A DNA stretch of 64,000 bases from Anoplolepis gracilipes (GCF_047496725.1 NC_132971.1:14681001-14745000), one strand, 5' to 3'; positions 28,346-39,988 are shown, numbered from the stretch's first letter. Notes: a model not told the origin generated them from the sequence alone. Numbers and translations are program-made.

Positions 28346-28470
28346 TCTCGAAGCTTATTACATCTATTGTAAATATAGGCTTACGCAATTCAGCCTTTAT
28401 AGACATAGCATAGAACAGAACCATAATCTGTAGACATAGAATATTACCGACTAAGAACATTCGTGGACAT

Positions 28471-28704
28471 TAGCTGCGTAGTTCAACGTCCACGTTTTAT
28501 GTCCACAGAGGACGCTAGTATGTTTCTGAGGACACCTAAAAGCAGAGTCGCTTTTCAAGCTTTGAGATTTGAGATTTCTTTTTATTGATAATTGATATAG
28601 ATATCTTTATCTTTGAATTGGCTGTCAAATATTCCATTTGCCGAAAACACGAAAAAATATTAAGAACTATTCAACAAAATTGTTGAAGCAAGAATATATT
28701 CGTA
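28471..28704 (+). promoter_or_regulatory. Probable 5' UTR exon and promoter flank of BRMS1L
   Basis: A strong splice donor GTAAGTATT begins at 28705, and an acceptor (TTTGTTTATAG) ends at 28994, five bases before the start codon. Together they define a plausible 290-bp 5'-UTR intron, which places the transcription start somewhere left of 28704. No TATA box or initiator was convincing. The boundary at 28471 is arbitrary. Confidence 0.45.
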
Positions 28705-28999
28705 GTAAGTATTAATTAACTTAAATTTTGTATTTAGGTTATATTATACATAGGTTATATTATAAAATTATATACATAAAAATATGCACAATAGATACTT
28801 TTTTGCTTTGCACGAAAAATTTAATAACTATGTAATCTAATAGTATATAAAGTAGATTGTACTGTACATTTTAATTTCAAATATACATTTGTGTAAGATC
28901 TGAAATAAAACTTCTAGAGTCTCTAAATATCTATCGTTACTTTTATTATGTAAAAGAAATACAACATATACATAAATATCAAATTTGTTTATAGTATAA

Positions 29000-29217
29000 A
29001 TGCCAAGTGTTAAGGATGAATCGGAAGCAGAAGGGGAGGAGATGTCTCATGACAGTAACGAAAGCAACCACAGTTCTGCATCATGTGACAGTAGCGCAGA
29101 ACATACTGACAGTGATGATTCTTCAGAGATGGATGAGGATGAATGTGAAAGGAGACGTACTGAATGCATAGAAAACTTAATAGATTTGGAAAAACAGTTT
29201 GATCTTCTCAAGGAACA
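29000..29217 (+). CDS. BRMS1/BRMS1L-like protein (Sds3 family), coding exon 1
   Basis: This is the N-terminal part of a subunit of the Sin3-HDAC corepressor complex, a nuclear transcriptional repressor family. The ATG at 29000 is directly preceded by an in-frame TAA (28997-28999), which fixes the start. Residues 1-46 are acidic and Ser-rich (for example SDDSSEMDEDECERRR), as in BRMS1 and BRMS1L. The Sds3-type coiled coil then begins (ECIENLIDLEKQFDLLKEQ). The exon ends with the first two bases of a Gln codon at the donor GTAAGT (29218). The third base is supplied at 29517, giving KEQLYRER across the junction, a signature stretch of the family. The intron of 299 bp is AT-rich. Confidence 0.93.
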
Positions 29218-29516
29218 GTAAGTATATTCTATATTTAACATATTATGTATCATTGTATAATAATTTATATATCTTTTATTTAAATTTATATAGAATATAT
29301 TCATGGAAACACTTTGTAAAATAAAAAAAATTTTTTTATTCTAGACAACTATTATATATTTAGAAAATTAATTTTATTAAGAATACAAAACATATGTAAT
29401 ATAATATTGCAATTTTTAATTATAAAATTATAATTATTAATTGTTGATAATATAAGTAATATATTAAAGTTCTAAAAGTTTTAAATATAAATGTTTTATT
29501 TTATTGTTTATTTCAG

Positions 29517-29991
29517 ATTGTACCGAGAAAGAATTACACAAGTAGATACAAAACTTGGCGAAGTTCGTGTTGGAAAATCTGAAGAATATCTAATACCACT
29601 AGAGAGACTAAAAGAAAACATGAAAACAAAAACAGAAGTAGCTGGAATATTAAAACAGTATAGGTTGCAAAACATTCAAAATAAATTCCTAGCAGAAGAG
29701 CAGGCCGCCTTACAAAATTTTGAAAGTGAAAAAGGATTGATCTGGGATTGTATTCATAACGATCTCCAAGAGAAGATTCGCCGTCTAGAAGAAGATAGGA
29801 ACAATGTGGACATACATGCGGATTTATGGCTTAATACAACTGGTAGAAGGCGCAGAAACCATTCAGAGAGAAGACGAGCAGTTTCTGTTGCAGGTCCTTA
29901 TATTGTTTATATGCTCAACGATGCGGACATATTAGAGGATTGGGCATTAATAAAAAAAAGCTTAAGCAGTTGGAAAACGGAAATAATGTAA
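29517..29991 (+). CDS. BRMS1/BRMS1L-like protein, coding exon 2 with stop
   Basis: The acceptor TTTATTTCAG ends at 29516. The exon continues the coiled coil (LYRERITQVDTKLGEVRVGK, then residues through LEEDRNNVDIHADLW) and contains the family hallmark GPYIVYML followed by ILEDW, then stops with TAA at 29989-29991. The joined protein is 230 aa. That is close to the short paralogue BRMS1 (about 246 aa) and shorter than vertebrate BRMS1L (about 323 aa). The extra C-terminal segment of BRMS1L after the ILEDW region is absent here, because the frame closes soon after it. A basic RRRRNHSERRR patch may serve in nuclear import. Whether a longer isoform exists cannot be seen. Confidence 0.93.
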
Positions 29992-30206
29992 TTTTTACTT
30001 GAGTTCAATGCAAAGAAAATATTTTTGACACTAATATTCTGCGTTCATCTTTGATACGATTAAAGATTTCGTCCAGCTGTAATGGGTTTGAAATCAGACA
30101 AATACATTTTCAATGATGGAATTCATTGCGCGTCTAACATTGTACAGTGTGCCTTGAAAAACAAATGAGATAGTAGGAGGTACTTACATCTCGCTAACTC
30201 TGGGTA

Positions 30207-30212
30207 AATAAA
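30207..30212 (+). promoter_or_regulatory. Candidate poly(A) signal of BRMS1L
   Basis: AATAAA lies 216 bp after the BRMS1L stop, the first canonical hexamer downstream of it. This would give a 3' UTR of about 240 bp. Only the motif and its position support it. Confidence 0.45.
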
Positions 30213-30682
30213 AATTGGTCTCTTAAAATTGAAAAAAAAATTTGCCAACTAATATCTAATTTATTGGTATACGGACTACTGCAAGAAAATTCTTATTAAT
30301 GTAAAAATATTACACATTACTGTGCCGTCGACCAGAGCAAATTCATATAACTCAGAAAAAAATAGATATTTAGTATATATTAATATTATTTAATAATAAA
30401 AATTATATATCAAAAAGCAATTGTATTAATTCATATATGTACTACCAAAAGTAATTAATTTTTATATTTAATATATATCTAATGTCATTTTCTCCAATAC
30501 TATTTCCTATTTTCTTTTTTTTTCTAAACTATTTTCTTTTAATCTCTTTTAGTTCTTCAATTAAATTCTATATCCCATCTATCGTTTCTACTGCAATAAA
30601 AAATCATTAAGTATCTTTTTCTTGTATTTCTTTGAAATGACAGAAGAATGCAGATTCTATTTTTCCATATAATCTTTTACAT

Positions 30683-30729
<47 letters not shown>
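30683..30729. repeat. Compound (AC)n(AT)n microsatellite
   Basis: About 11 AC units followed by about 12 AT units. It abuts the left edge of the hairpin at 30729. Confidence 0.95.
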
Positions 30730-30823
30730 GGGGAAGAAGACGGAAAGGCTAGAATTGTTAAAATTGCTAGGATTGTGTTCTTAGCAATTTTAATAGCTCT
30801 AGCCCTTTCGCTTTCCTTTCCCT
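30729..30823. repeat. 95-bp hairpin-forming inverted repeat
   Basis: AGGGGAAGAAGACGGAAAGG on the left pairs imperfectly with the right end. The inner stem GGCTAGAATTGTTAAAATTGCTA pairs with its near complement at 30783-30805 around a loop of about 11 nt (GGATTGTGTTC). It has the size of a small MITE but would also fold like a small-RNA precursor. No known miRNA sequence was recognised in it. Confidence 0.75.
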
Positions 30824-32095
30824 ATTTGTTAATTAAGCTGACATAATCTGTAATATTTTATATAAAAAATTAACTACTTTTGACAATATAAATAAGGATC
30901 AGTACAATTGCAGTTTATATAAGTAATAACTTTTCTTTGTCTTATATGTATATATACAATATTATTTCTTATATGTAAAGAATTATTAATATTATGTATA
31001 AATATTATAACTTAACGTTATAATTTGAGATTGCAAAATTAAATGTAATTTTTTTTAAAACTACAATTAAAACAGTATAGTGTTGATATATAATGCTATA
31101 CATTATTCTTGAATTTTAAACGTCTCGAACTTTTAAACATTCATATTGCATGTAAATTATCTGTAATATTCTATTTAAAAAAGATCTATTTATGTATATC
31201 CTACTTTTTTAACATTTAATTTCAAAATTGGAATAATCAAAAAAAATAATATATTTCTTATTGCTAATTTAAAATTCACTTTATTTAGTTTAAAAATATA
31301 TATATATATTGAATGTTTTTTTTTTTTAATGTTAACTTTTAAATCTATATTTTGACGTAGATTTTACCAATTTACCTGTGGTACTTTGTATAAGAGAGAA
31401 TTATATGAAGACAAGAGGAAAAAGGGAATAATTTTAAATGTAATTTTTATTTAGACTATGTACAACACATACGTACAATACGTGACCCTTACTTAAAACT
31501 ATGTTACGCTCGTCCGGTATGCATTTCCACTTAATTTTTAACTTGTCCTCTCAACACAATGTGATTTCGTGTGTGATTTTGGATGCACGAGCTTACACGT
31601 GTCCACGCGTGCCGTATATCTTTATATTCATTTTTATATGTGTACATGTGTGTATATATGTTTATGCATGTATGAGTATATGTAATGTGTACGTGTAAGA
31701 TATGTTACAAATTTTTTAGGAACATTTCTCGTGGAATGCCGCGAACGATAATAATAAGGTCGCAGCGAAACTACACGAAAACAATGCGCAGTCATCTGCA
31801 GCTTCATCCTCGAGTCAATATATTGATTAAACAGTTATCGAAAAATGACACCAATATAGACGATTGTTGACTGGACAGATTCCGAATATTACTGAAAGGC
31901 GCCAGGGAAAAGTCGCACGCGAATCGCGTGTTAATCGTTTGTATTTCGCTTGAATTTGCATAAAAACTTTTGCAAAGAGTTACACAAGATTACACAATTT
32001 CTGTGATAAATTCAAGTAAAAAAATTTATTTTTATTTTATGAAATTTTTACACGCTTATGGTATCTCACAAAATTGTATACAAAATTGTATTGAG

Positions 32096-32868
32096 TATAG
32101 AGGGTTTCTATAGTGTGTCAGTTCCCACCCCTATATTTCGAAAATTTAAAATTTCGAAAAATTGCAAAACATGTATTCGATCATTTCGAAAGGCTACTCT
32201 TTTAAAAAGATTGGGGAATTACCCTCTCAAGGGAGTGCAAGAGGAGAGACCCAACTTAAATATTTCAAATGGAACTTCTTATTTTTTATTGCACATTCTT
32301 ATAAAACACTATAATAAAGTATTTTTTTCATTAAATACTTTTCGAATTATCGAGGCTCGAAAGTTAGAATACTTTGATATAAAATATCTTATAACATTCA
32401 GTTTTTGATAATCTTAACTTCATACTTTTATGCACAGAATAAAACGAATCAATTGGTGTAAAGAAAACAAAAATTGTCTTAAAAAAGATATGTAACTGCT
32501 CGTTGCAAATTTATATATTTTTTTTAATATAACTATGTGTTTTCTTTACACCAATTAATTCATCTCATTATTCTGTGCATAAAAATATTAAAGTAAGATT
32601 ACCGATTATAATGAACAAATATTTTATTTTAGTTTTGAAAAGCTTTCGAGATAAGCTATACGAATGTAGAATAAAAAATAGGAGAGTCTATTGAAATTTT
32701 TAAGTTGGGTCTCTCCTGTTGCTTGTCCCCCTTGAGGAGACAACCTCCCGAACCCCCTTAAAAGAATAGCCCCTCGAAATGATCAAACATGTGTTTCGCG
32801 ATTTTTTGACATTTTGAGCAGTTTCCGAAATATAGGGGTGGGAACTGACTTTATAAAAACTCTGTATA
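32096..32868. mobile_element. 773-bp foldback (full-length palindromic) element
   Basis: The two halves are imperfect reverse complements along nearly their whole length. Shared blocks include CAGTTCCCACCCCTATATTTCG near the left end and its complement near the right, GAGAGACCCAACTTAAA at 32243-32259 matching TTTAAGTTGGGTCTCTC at 32700-32716, and TTGGTGTAAAGAAAAC at about 32453 matching GTTTTCTTTACACCAA at about 32539. The centre is near 32490. The ends (TATAGAGGGTTT on the left, complement of the right end TATACAGAGTTT) begin with TA, suggesting a mariner-type TA target. No transposase frame is present. It is a large non-autonomous foldback or MITE. Confidence 0.87.
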
Positions 32869-35561
32869 ATATATTTTGCGAAAGTAAATAAAACAATAAC
32901 TAAAATATATTTAATGATTATTTGTTTTTAAAAAGTTATATCTTTATACACAGATTTTATATTTCTCTTAAATATAATGAAATTAAATATAAAATTTTGA
33001 TGTAGAATTCGAAATATAAACGGTTAAAACGACGAAAGCTTCGATTCTCTGTTTTTACGCGGGAAAGCATCCGGACGACGAACGATCGTAATAATTAACC
33101 GACTTGCGGCAACAGAGTGAATAATGCTCGTTCGACAACCGTCTCATTGACAATCCAATTTTCATGCATGATATCTGCTACGTTGTTTGCGAATAATATC
33201 TCAATTCTCGTTATAATCGCATCTCAACGGCTATGAGTTATTCCGCGACATCGAGCAATTATTTGCCTGATATTATTCGTCTGATGCATCGTATTGAATA
33301 TCACGAGCACAACATTGTTACACAATATGATCCGTTAACGATAATTACATATTTTAATCTTGGATGTATGAGTAAGATAAGGTGCAATCTCTCATCTTTT
33401 GCATGTTAACTCTGTTTGACTAGCAGATAATCGGTGACTTTGTGTCCTGTGCGTTTGTCAAATGCCTATACACTGATTTTGGTATAATCAGTCACTTTAC
33501 ACAGTGCATTTCGATTTACACTTTATCATTCATTCAGGGTTAAAAGAATCGCCGTTAACGACGATGCACTTTTAACATTAACGATTGACGTTTACGAAAG
33601 TTACAATCGATGTTATGATAGGCGAAGAAAAATAAAATTCTTCGCCTAATAAATTCGTCATTACGATCTGTCATTTCTGACGAATTCTGGCTCCACGGCA
33701 CCGGATACTTTCTCAGTGTAAAGTAAGTTTCAAGACTGTTGCACACAAATTTACATAAATATATAAGCGTACCGTACAATAGTATCTCGACGATCAAATC
33801 GCTCAGCATAAATTCTGTCAAACAATATTGTAAACTGAACATCTCATTGCTCGCGATACGCTGATATACATCACATTTCCATTTTAAGAATGACACGAAT
33901 TTAAAAATATGAGCAATTCGATAATGTTATCAGTTATTCTTGTTATCACTTCAAGATCATTCTCACTTGTAACTTTTGTCTTAATTCACACATGCGATAT
34001 TTTCTAGATCGAATATACACTTACAATTAGTGTTTTACGTTTCATACGCGTTATTTTTTTTTTTTTTTTTTATACGTAATGCAAAACGCAAAATCACATC
34101 GTTTTGTGTCACTTTTTAAAGGATGGTGAAACACGTCCCTGTGTCGATTTGTGTGCAACGACATCTAATCTATGCAAAGGGGTGATTTTCAGCAATACGG
34201 TGATCGCGACGAAAAACCCCCTGGCGCCCCTCAAATTTCAAACGCAAAAGCACTGTCAGATATCGCCGTCCAACCGCGCTCTCGTCCCTCTTTGTTATCC
34301 AAAATCGTGGTCAACATAAGCACACAAATCAATGCCTAATATCATTCACTAAGGGTATGCTTACACTTTTAAAAGGACATTGAAAAATCGCATATGCTAG
34401 AGTATCTGCCGATTACACGCTATGTATCTATATCGCCCTTATGTACAATCCCGTCCTTTGCCCCCTTTCTCTTTTTTCCGTCGATTAACGAAAGCGTGGT
34501 ACGTATCGTTGTTAAGAGATTAACGAATTGTCGCGTGCAAGTGTGTTAAGTGTGCATTTGCGCGTCGTATGACACGTTTTTCTTTAATGAAAATAATTAG
34601 AAAATAGACACTCGTTACATAGAAAATATACAGACCTCGCGACAAACGATTCTATTATTCTGTACACGCCAATCACAGAACTATCGCTATCCGCGAATTC
34701 AAAGTATGGGGTGTCTCAGACATCGTGCATTTTTTCTTGAATACTATAAAGAAAGATTTAGCTTCCTTTCTTTTCTAGTGGAAAAAATAAAGAAAATTTT
34801 TCTGCGTTGCAAAAATTAAAATATAGAGGTATGATAAATTACTTATAATTAACTGAACTTTCCATTCAAATTCAACTTACTAAACTTTTCTCTCGCGACA
34901 ACAAAATTTTTCATTTTTTTTTTATTAAATTAATAAATAATTATAAAACTAATTTTAATAAAATAAAAAAATTAATTTTTGTATTTTTTACTTTTATGAT
35001 ATGGACATTTGGAATAAATTACGATCAAGTTTTCCCTTAAAATATTGAAACGCCAACAATTCTGAAACAAAGTAATAAAAATCTTGAATTAAGTTTTACT
35101 ACAATTTTGATTAATTGAAATTAAAAGATTTTAAACATGAAAAAAAATTTTTTTTTTACATAAATTCTCAAAATTATGCTTTGTTTTTAATAGAATTTTA
35201 ATTCAAAATTTATAAGAAAAAAAATCTATATTAAATTCGCGGGAGACTCGAGAAAAAATACGCGATATTAGAAACAATCTGTACGTCGATCGTAATACAT
35301 TCTATGTCGCGGTAATCACATGAGCAGGCATAAGCGAGAATTTTAATAAATACGCTAATTGAAATTCTGCAACAATATTTCTTTCGCGCAACATAATGAA
35401 CTTTTGCGCCCTAAAACTCACATTTCGAATGCTCGAAATAAATGCAGCCATTTCATCATAGCGTTTAATCGAATTCAACGTCGCGCTTAATAATAATATT
35501 TAGCTTGCCAGAACAATATATGTGATGAAATCCAAAGCATAATCGATGAGATTCACGCGCG

Positions 35562-35567
35562 TTTATT
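35562..35567 (-). promoter_or_regulatory. Candidate poly(A) signal of the homeobox gene
   Basis: AATAAA on the - strand, about 313 bp after the stop codon at 35880-35882. It is the nearest canonical hexamer I found. A distal alternative lies at 31446-31451, and the sequence cannot show which is used. Confidence 0.35.
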
Positions 35568-35879
35568 CGCAATACATGCGAATCGAGCTCGTTTGCTGCA
35601 AAGCGAAATGCGAGGATGTGTCGTGAAAGCAGGATGTCGATGCGGCCATGCGGGCCGATTAGCGGTAACGCAAATGGATCATCATCCGTATTTCTGCTTT
35701 TATCTCTTGCCTTTTTCGTTTGCGAAACGGCGAAACGTCGATCGGGCTTTGTCGATCTCGTCACACTCTCATCCACTCTTGTTTCTCTTCCCTCGTCATC
35801 ACGATCGATACATCGATCATAAGTATGACATCGGATTTTTGACGAGACCCTTGAATCGCCCTCCCGCCTCCGTTTACAA

Positions 35880-35986
35880 TTATGTTTGATATTGTAACAT
35901 GGGTGCGGCCAGATTGGGATGATGGGCTGTATTCATTCTCAGAGCCGAGATGCTCTTGTTGTACCATTCGTCCTCCGCTGACATTC
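35880..35986 (-). CDS. PRD-like homeobox gene, terminal exon (conserved C-terminal tail)
   Basis: Read on the - strand after the acceptor TTCCTTTCAG, the exon completes a Gly codon split with the previous exon (G at 38150 plus GA here). It then encodes MSAEDEWYNKSISALRMN followed by TAHHPNLAAPMLQYQT and TAA (35882-35880). The compact tail does not look like the OAR motif found in many PRD-class proteins. The EDEWY motif loosely recalls the EDWY of vertebrate PROP1 (from memory). Its motif-like character and perfect phase support it as real coding sequence. It probably serves as a short transactivation or interaction motif, but that is inference. Confidence 0.88.
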
Positions 35987-36539
35987 CTGAAAGGAAAAAC
36001 CACGTTTTTAGGCGAACATGTAATTTAAGATTTGATCATTAAGAGCCTGAATAGACCTGGCTTAGTAAGTTCTCTATATGTTCTTCATTTCTAAATTATA
36101 TTTCTACTTAAAGTACCATAATAAAAACGAATTAATACATAAAAATTACATTACAAGAATATAAAACATATTATTTAATTTTGCACTATTTTATACACTA
36201 ATCACAATGCTTATTATTTTACAGATAAATAATTTTTAAATTATGTGGATAATATATTTGATAAGATTATATATAGATTTTATAAATAATTAATTTTGAA
36301 ACTATTTATAGATTATACTTTTATTTAATTCTGTCATTTAATTTTATCAGATTAACATAAAATTGACAAAATATCTATTATGTTAAATGAAGAAGAAGAC
36401 ACGCAATATTAAGCTTTTACGTTGATTATAAAAATAGTTGCAGCCTATACAAAGCAAATATTATCAACAACGATTTAATTAATTAAACACCCGTGATACT
36501 GTTGTCTTAATAAATCGATGCTAAATGTCACCTGGCTCG

Positions 36540-37110
36540 GAGCCCCGAATTTCTTTTTTCTCCCGAAAGAATCTCGAAGAGTGATTCGATTTAACGACTT
36601 TCCGCGGAGCTTTATCGAGTCTGCTAATCGGTCAATTTGCTATCGCATTAAGACGTTAAGGAGAGAAACGTTAAATCATTAAGGAGAAACGGCGAAATTG
36701 CAAGCGGAGCGAAGCGTAGAGCAATCGCTCGCTCGCTCGCGCCGAGTAACCTCGACAGGCAGGCAATTCGCGAATAGTCTTGATTCGATTTAAAAGCGAT
36801 ATTCCATCTCGCGCCGGAAATGGTGTAAGACGGCGCTGGGGGACGGAAATGGAGAGAGCGTCTTGGAGGCTGGCGGGCAGAGTTCTCTCGTGCTCGGGCG
36901 TCGGATTCGCGCCATTTCCGCTCCGGATTTTTACGGAATCATTCGATAACGTTAGGTCAGCATCCGCGAAAATGGCGCGGAAAGTCGCAGAGAAGCTGGA
37001 CGAGAAAACGAAACCGAGCGAGGTCGAAGAAATTAGTTTATGTCCGTTCCGCGTTCTTGCACGAGATCTTGCAGAAGAAGAATTGACATGTGTGTGATAG
37101 TTGAAAGACA
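36540..37110. other. GC/CpG-rich intronic block
   Basis: About 570 bp with (GCTC)n-like sequence near 36727-36742 and GCGCCATTTCC and AAAATGGCGCGG motifs near 36909 and 36970. The open frames of 105 and 146 codons are on opposite strands of the same DNA and look like composition effects. It may be a regulatory island of the homeobox gene. Confidence 0.4.
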
Positions 37111-37225
37111 ATAATCAGGTACAAAATAGGTATGTGTGTACGCTCATTGTGAGAAAAACAGTTTGTTTAATAAAAAACTTAATAATTATTATAAAATCAT
37201 TAGAAATGACGTAATTGTTAATTTA

Positions 37226-37716
37226 CAGGGTGAGAAGTTGCTAAAACTAATACTGAAAATATCATTTAATAAAGAATATTTGGCAGTTTTATTTACACAT
37301 AGATTAAGGACAATTGGAAATATTCTTATCATTTAATAAACATTTATGAAAAATGCTAAATATCGACAATTTTAATGATACATATTTTTGAATAGCTCAA
37401 ACTAATAAGAAAATTGACCAAAGTTAAAATGATGAAGAACGATGAAGAACATCTCAAAAGAGATGTTACTTAAAGGTTTTTATAGTTTCCAAAAGAGACT
37501 TGGTTTCTGTTTCAATTTTAATGCGCACTTTAAATATATATCATTAAGATTGTTTTAGCATTTTTATAAACATTTATTAAATGATAAAAATATCTCCGAT
37601 CTTTAGTATAATAAGACTATCAAATATCTTTCGTTCAATATCTTTTGTTAGAAAATATTTTACCTTTGTTGCTTCTTATGCTGATTAGTTTCATCAACAT
37701 CTCATGGGACACCCTG
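37226..37716. mobile_element. TA-flanked 491-bp mariner-like palindromic element
   Basis: The ends are CAGGGTG (37226) and CACCCTG (to 37716), flanked by TA at 37224-37225 and 37717-37718. Internal stretches form an imperfect inverted repeat: ATTTAATAAACATTTATG and GAAAAATGCTAAA at about 37332-37363 pair with TTTAGCATTTTTATAAACAT and its continuation at 37555-37586. The open frame at 37136-37336 crosses the left end and has no transposase motif. It is probably a non-autonomous Tc1/mariner-type element inserted in the homeobox intron. Confidence 0.75.
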
Positions 37717-38149
37717 TATATGTTGGCTTTGCAAAATGTCACAATTTTTATTCAATTTTGACGTTTCTAATAACATCTGGCTATCATATAACTTTCTTGC
37801 TCTCTTTCGCAAAATTAATTATTAGTTACAGCGCGAAATTATTTGTAAATACAATTTTGTTTTAAGTTAGATTCTTTCATTTAAGATATTTTTATATTCT
37901 AGTTTAGGAAACTTATAGAGTACTTTGCAAATAATCGGCTGAGAATGATTCAGATTTAGATTCGAATGCAACAACGACACGATCGATTCCCCGCAAAAAA
38001 GTAAAGTCGGTTACCTTCAAATTCTGGAATTAAAGACATTTACATGATCCTTGACCTAAATAAGAGCGTAACGCGCAAACCATTCATGTCGCTCATTTTA
38101 CGCACATGCTCGCATCTAAAGCACTGGCGTTGCATTATTTATGACTCAC

Positions 38150-38249
38150 CCATTGCATCTTGTCGCATACCGGTGACGGCCGACATATTCGACGCTGAAT
38201 GCGACATGGAGAACGGCTGGGTCATGCTCGGATAAGACGTCGTGCCCAT
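38150..38249 (-). CDS. PRD-like homeobox gene, exon 5 (Ser/Met-rich linker)
   Basis: After the acceptor GTTTCAG the exon reads MGTTSYPSMTQPFSMSHSAS, then NMSAVTGMRQDAM and the first base of a Gly codon, ending at the donor GTGAGTC. Length is 33 codons plus one base. The composition (Ser, Met, Gln, Pro, Thr) is typical of a homeoprotein C-terminal region. The phases match both neighbours (phase 0 in, phase 1 out). A + strand open frame overlaps this exon and is a shadow. Confidence 0.9.
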
Positions 38250-38990
38250 CTGAAACACGGTTTATCACGATCAATGATGTTAATAATTTGATCAATTATT
38301 TTGAAGAGGGAAAACTAACAATCAGACGTAAAGATTTGCAATTTTATCACATTCCTTGGAATACGTAATTCTTTCTAATTAAATAATATTATGTCGCGTT
38401 AAAAATTTATCATTACATTCTGTTTGAAAAATAGACGCGCGATTTTAATATTGCGTGTAATTAATTTTTGCGGACAATACAAATGAAATCTGCGATATCA
38501 ATGAAATTATACGTGCGCGGTTTGAGAGACTATTCTGAAACAGCGGGAAGAAAGTAATGCAGTAATTAACGGGTATGAAGTATAATTATCGGTTATAAGC
38601 CACTCTTACATCTCCACTCGCCGGGAAAGGCAAACGCGAAATCGAATGTGACGAAGGGGATATATGGTTTCATTATAAAAATTAAACGCGTAATATACGT
38701 TCGGAACTGATGGAAATTAATAATGCGTCGCGGTGTCTATTTCCTGACCGTAATCAATTTTCCAACGTGTTACGTGATCCTATATAATATCACAATTATT
38801 AAATACAATCTGATGAAAATAGAAAGAAAAAACTAGCTCCTCTCTTAACTATACCATTTGCATGGTATAAAGGAATAAAAAATTTATTTTCTCTAATACT
38901 ATTTTCCATCGATACTTTTATCAATTTTATTATGAAGAGTAACTATTAATTATAAAATTATTTATTATAAAATAATTATCCTTTATTTAT

Positions 38991-38993
<3 letters not shown>

Positions 38994-39023
<30 letters not shown>
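38994..39023. repeat. (TA)n microsatellite
   Basis: About 15 TA units in the intron between homeobox exons 4 and 5. Confidence 0.93.
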
Positions 39024-39025
<2 letters not shown>

Positions 39026-39988
39026 TTGCTTTTAACATTATAATTTAATATTGTGTATGTGTGTGCGTGTGGCTGGTACATTATTATTAAATATTTCAAA
39101 AATTCTGAAAAAAATATACCCACTGCCGCAGAAAACACTTCACAATTTATTTTCTTCCAAATTTAATAGAACATTCACAGGAGGATAAAGAAAAAAAAGA
39201 AAAAAAAAGAGAAAAATCGAATTGAAGACTGTGTAAATATAAAATATAAGTTTCTTTTTTCCAAAGAAACCGATAGACACGCTCGCGAATTATCGGCTCA
39301 ATTAAAACGGTAGGCATTCGGTAATTCGGCCGACCCAACTAATCAGCCAAAATGCAATTTAGCTATATCGACCGATAGCGATGCGCCGGACATACACGCT
39401 CAGATGCACTCCAATTTAATACCTCGGTTAAAATCATTAACGAGAAACGCGAATTCATTCGCAATATGTGAACTTTCAAAAGCGGCCAAATCTACTGTTG
39501 TATCGAAATTCTTAGGTAAAATATATCGGTATATTTTTTTCCAAATAACGCATTGAGATCTCAATCTATTTTTAAAATGAAAATATCTGTCTATTTATAA
39601 CGAAATATTTTCACTGCTTTTCTATAACACGACTAATTGCACATTAAATAGATATATTGTGGTAAAAAATGTTCGACCAATTTTTCCGAACCTCAATTGA
39701 AGCACTATGAAATATTTAAACAATTTTAATCTTTTTTTCTCTTAGATAAAATTTACAGTAGTTAAACAAAAAAATTTTTTTAAATATATGTATAATGTAG
39801 GGAAGAGACAATATCTTTTGTAACTTTTTGTTTAAATAATTTTGTTTACTAGTAATTTGTTTATATTATTTACTTGCCATTATTGAGGGTGTATCTTCGC
39901 GTTGAGTGTATTGGTGAGCGTGCAAAGCGGCGGGTATCGATAATAATGAAATTTCGGAAGCGTCCTGCGCGTCGTAAGGGAGCCTCAC

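Larger units (their letters stand above)
16261..28470. other. Intergenic region between globin and BRMS1L
   Basis: About 12 kb with no gene I can support. The open frame at 16977-17345 (122 codons, Phe/Ile/Leu-rich) lies in AT-rich DNA and has no domain, so I treat it as chance. GC-richer patches occur at 17400-17680, 18430-18780, 20150-20560, 21940-22210 and 25900-26260. They do not read as recognisable exons and may be regulatory or UTR sequence of unseen transcripts. Listed separately: a MITE-like element at 22349, a TA tract at 25823, and a duplicated segment with a pogo-like insertion at 27.5-28.3 kb. Confidence 0.55.
30830..35879. other. Region between converging BRMS1L and homeobox genes
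   Basis: There is no supportable coding gene. The part nearest 35879 is the 3' UTR of the - strand homeobox gene, whose extent is unknown. Moderately GC-rich, low-repeat sequence at 33000-34740 and 31490-31970 could be an extended 3' UTR or other non-coding transcript. The open frames at 32058-32408 and 33555-33896 have no motif, and the first lies inside the palindromic element. A pure T-tract of about 20 lies near 34060. Confidence 0.5.
35987..38149 (-). other. Homeobox gene intron 5 (2.2 kb)
   Basis: A phase-1 GT-AG intron with donor GTGAGTCAT just left of 38150 and acceptor TTTCAG just right of 35986. It contains a GC/CpG-rich block at about 36540-37110 that has overlapping open frames on both strands but no recognised domain, and the TA-flanked palindromic element at 37226-37716. 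Confidence 0.8.

Noticed and set aside
36671..37111. 146- and 105-codon frames on opposite strands in homeobox intron 5
   Set aside because: They occupy the same GC-rich DNA on opposite strands, have no motif and do not fit the homeobox splice phases.
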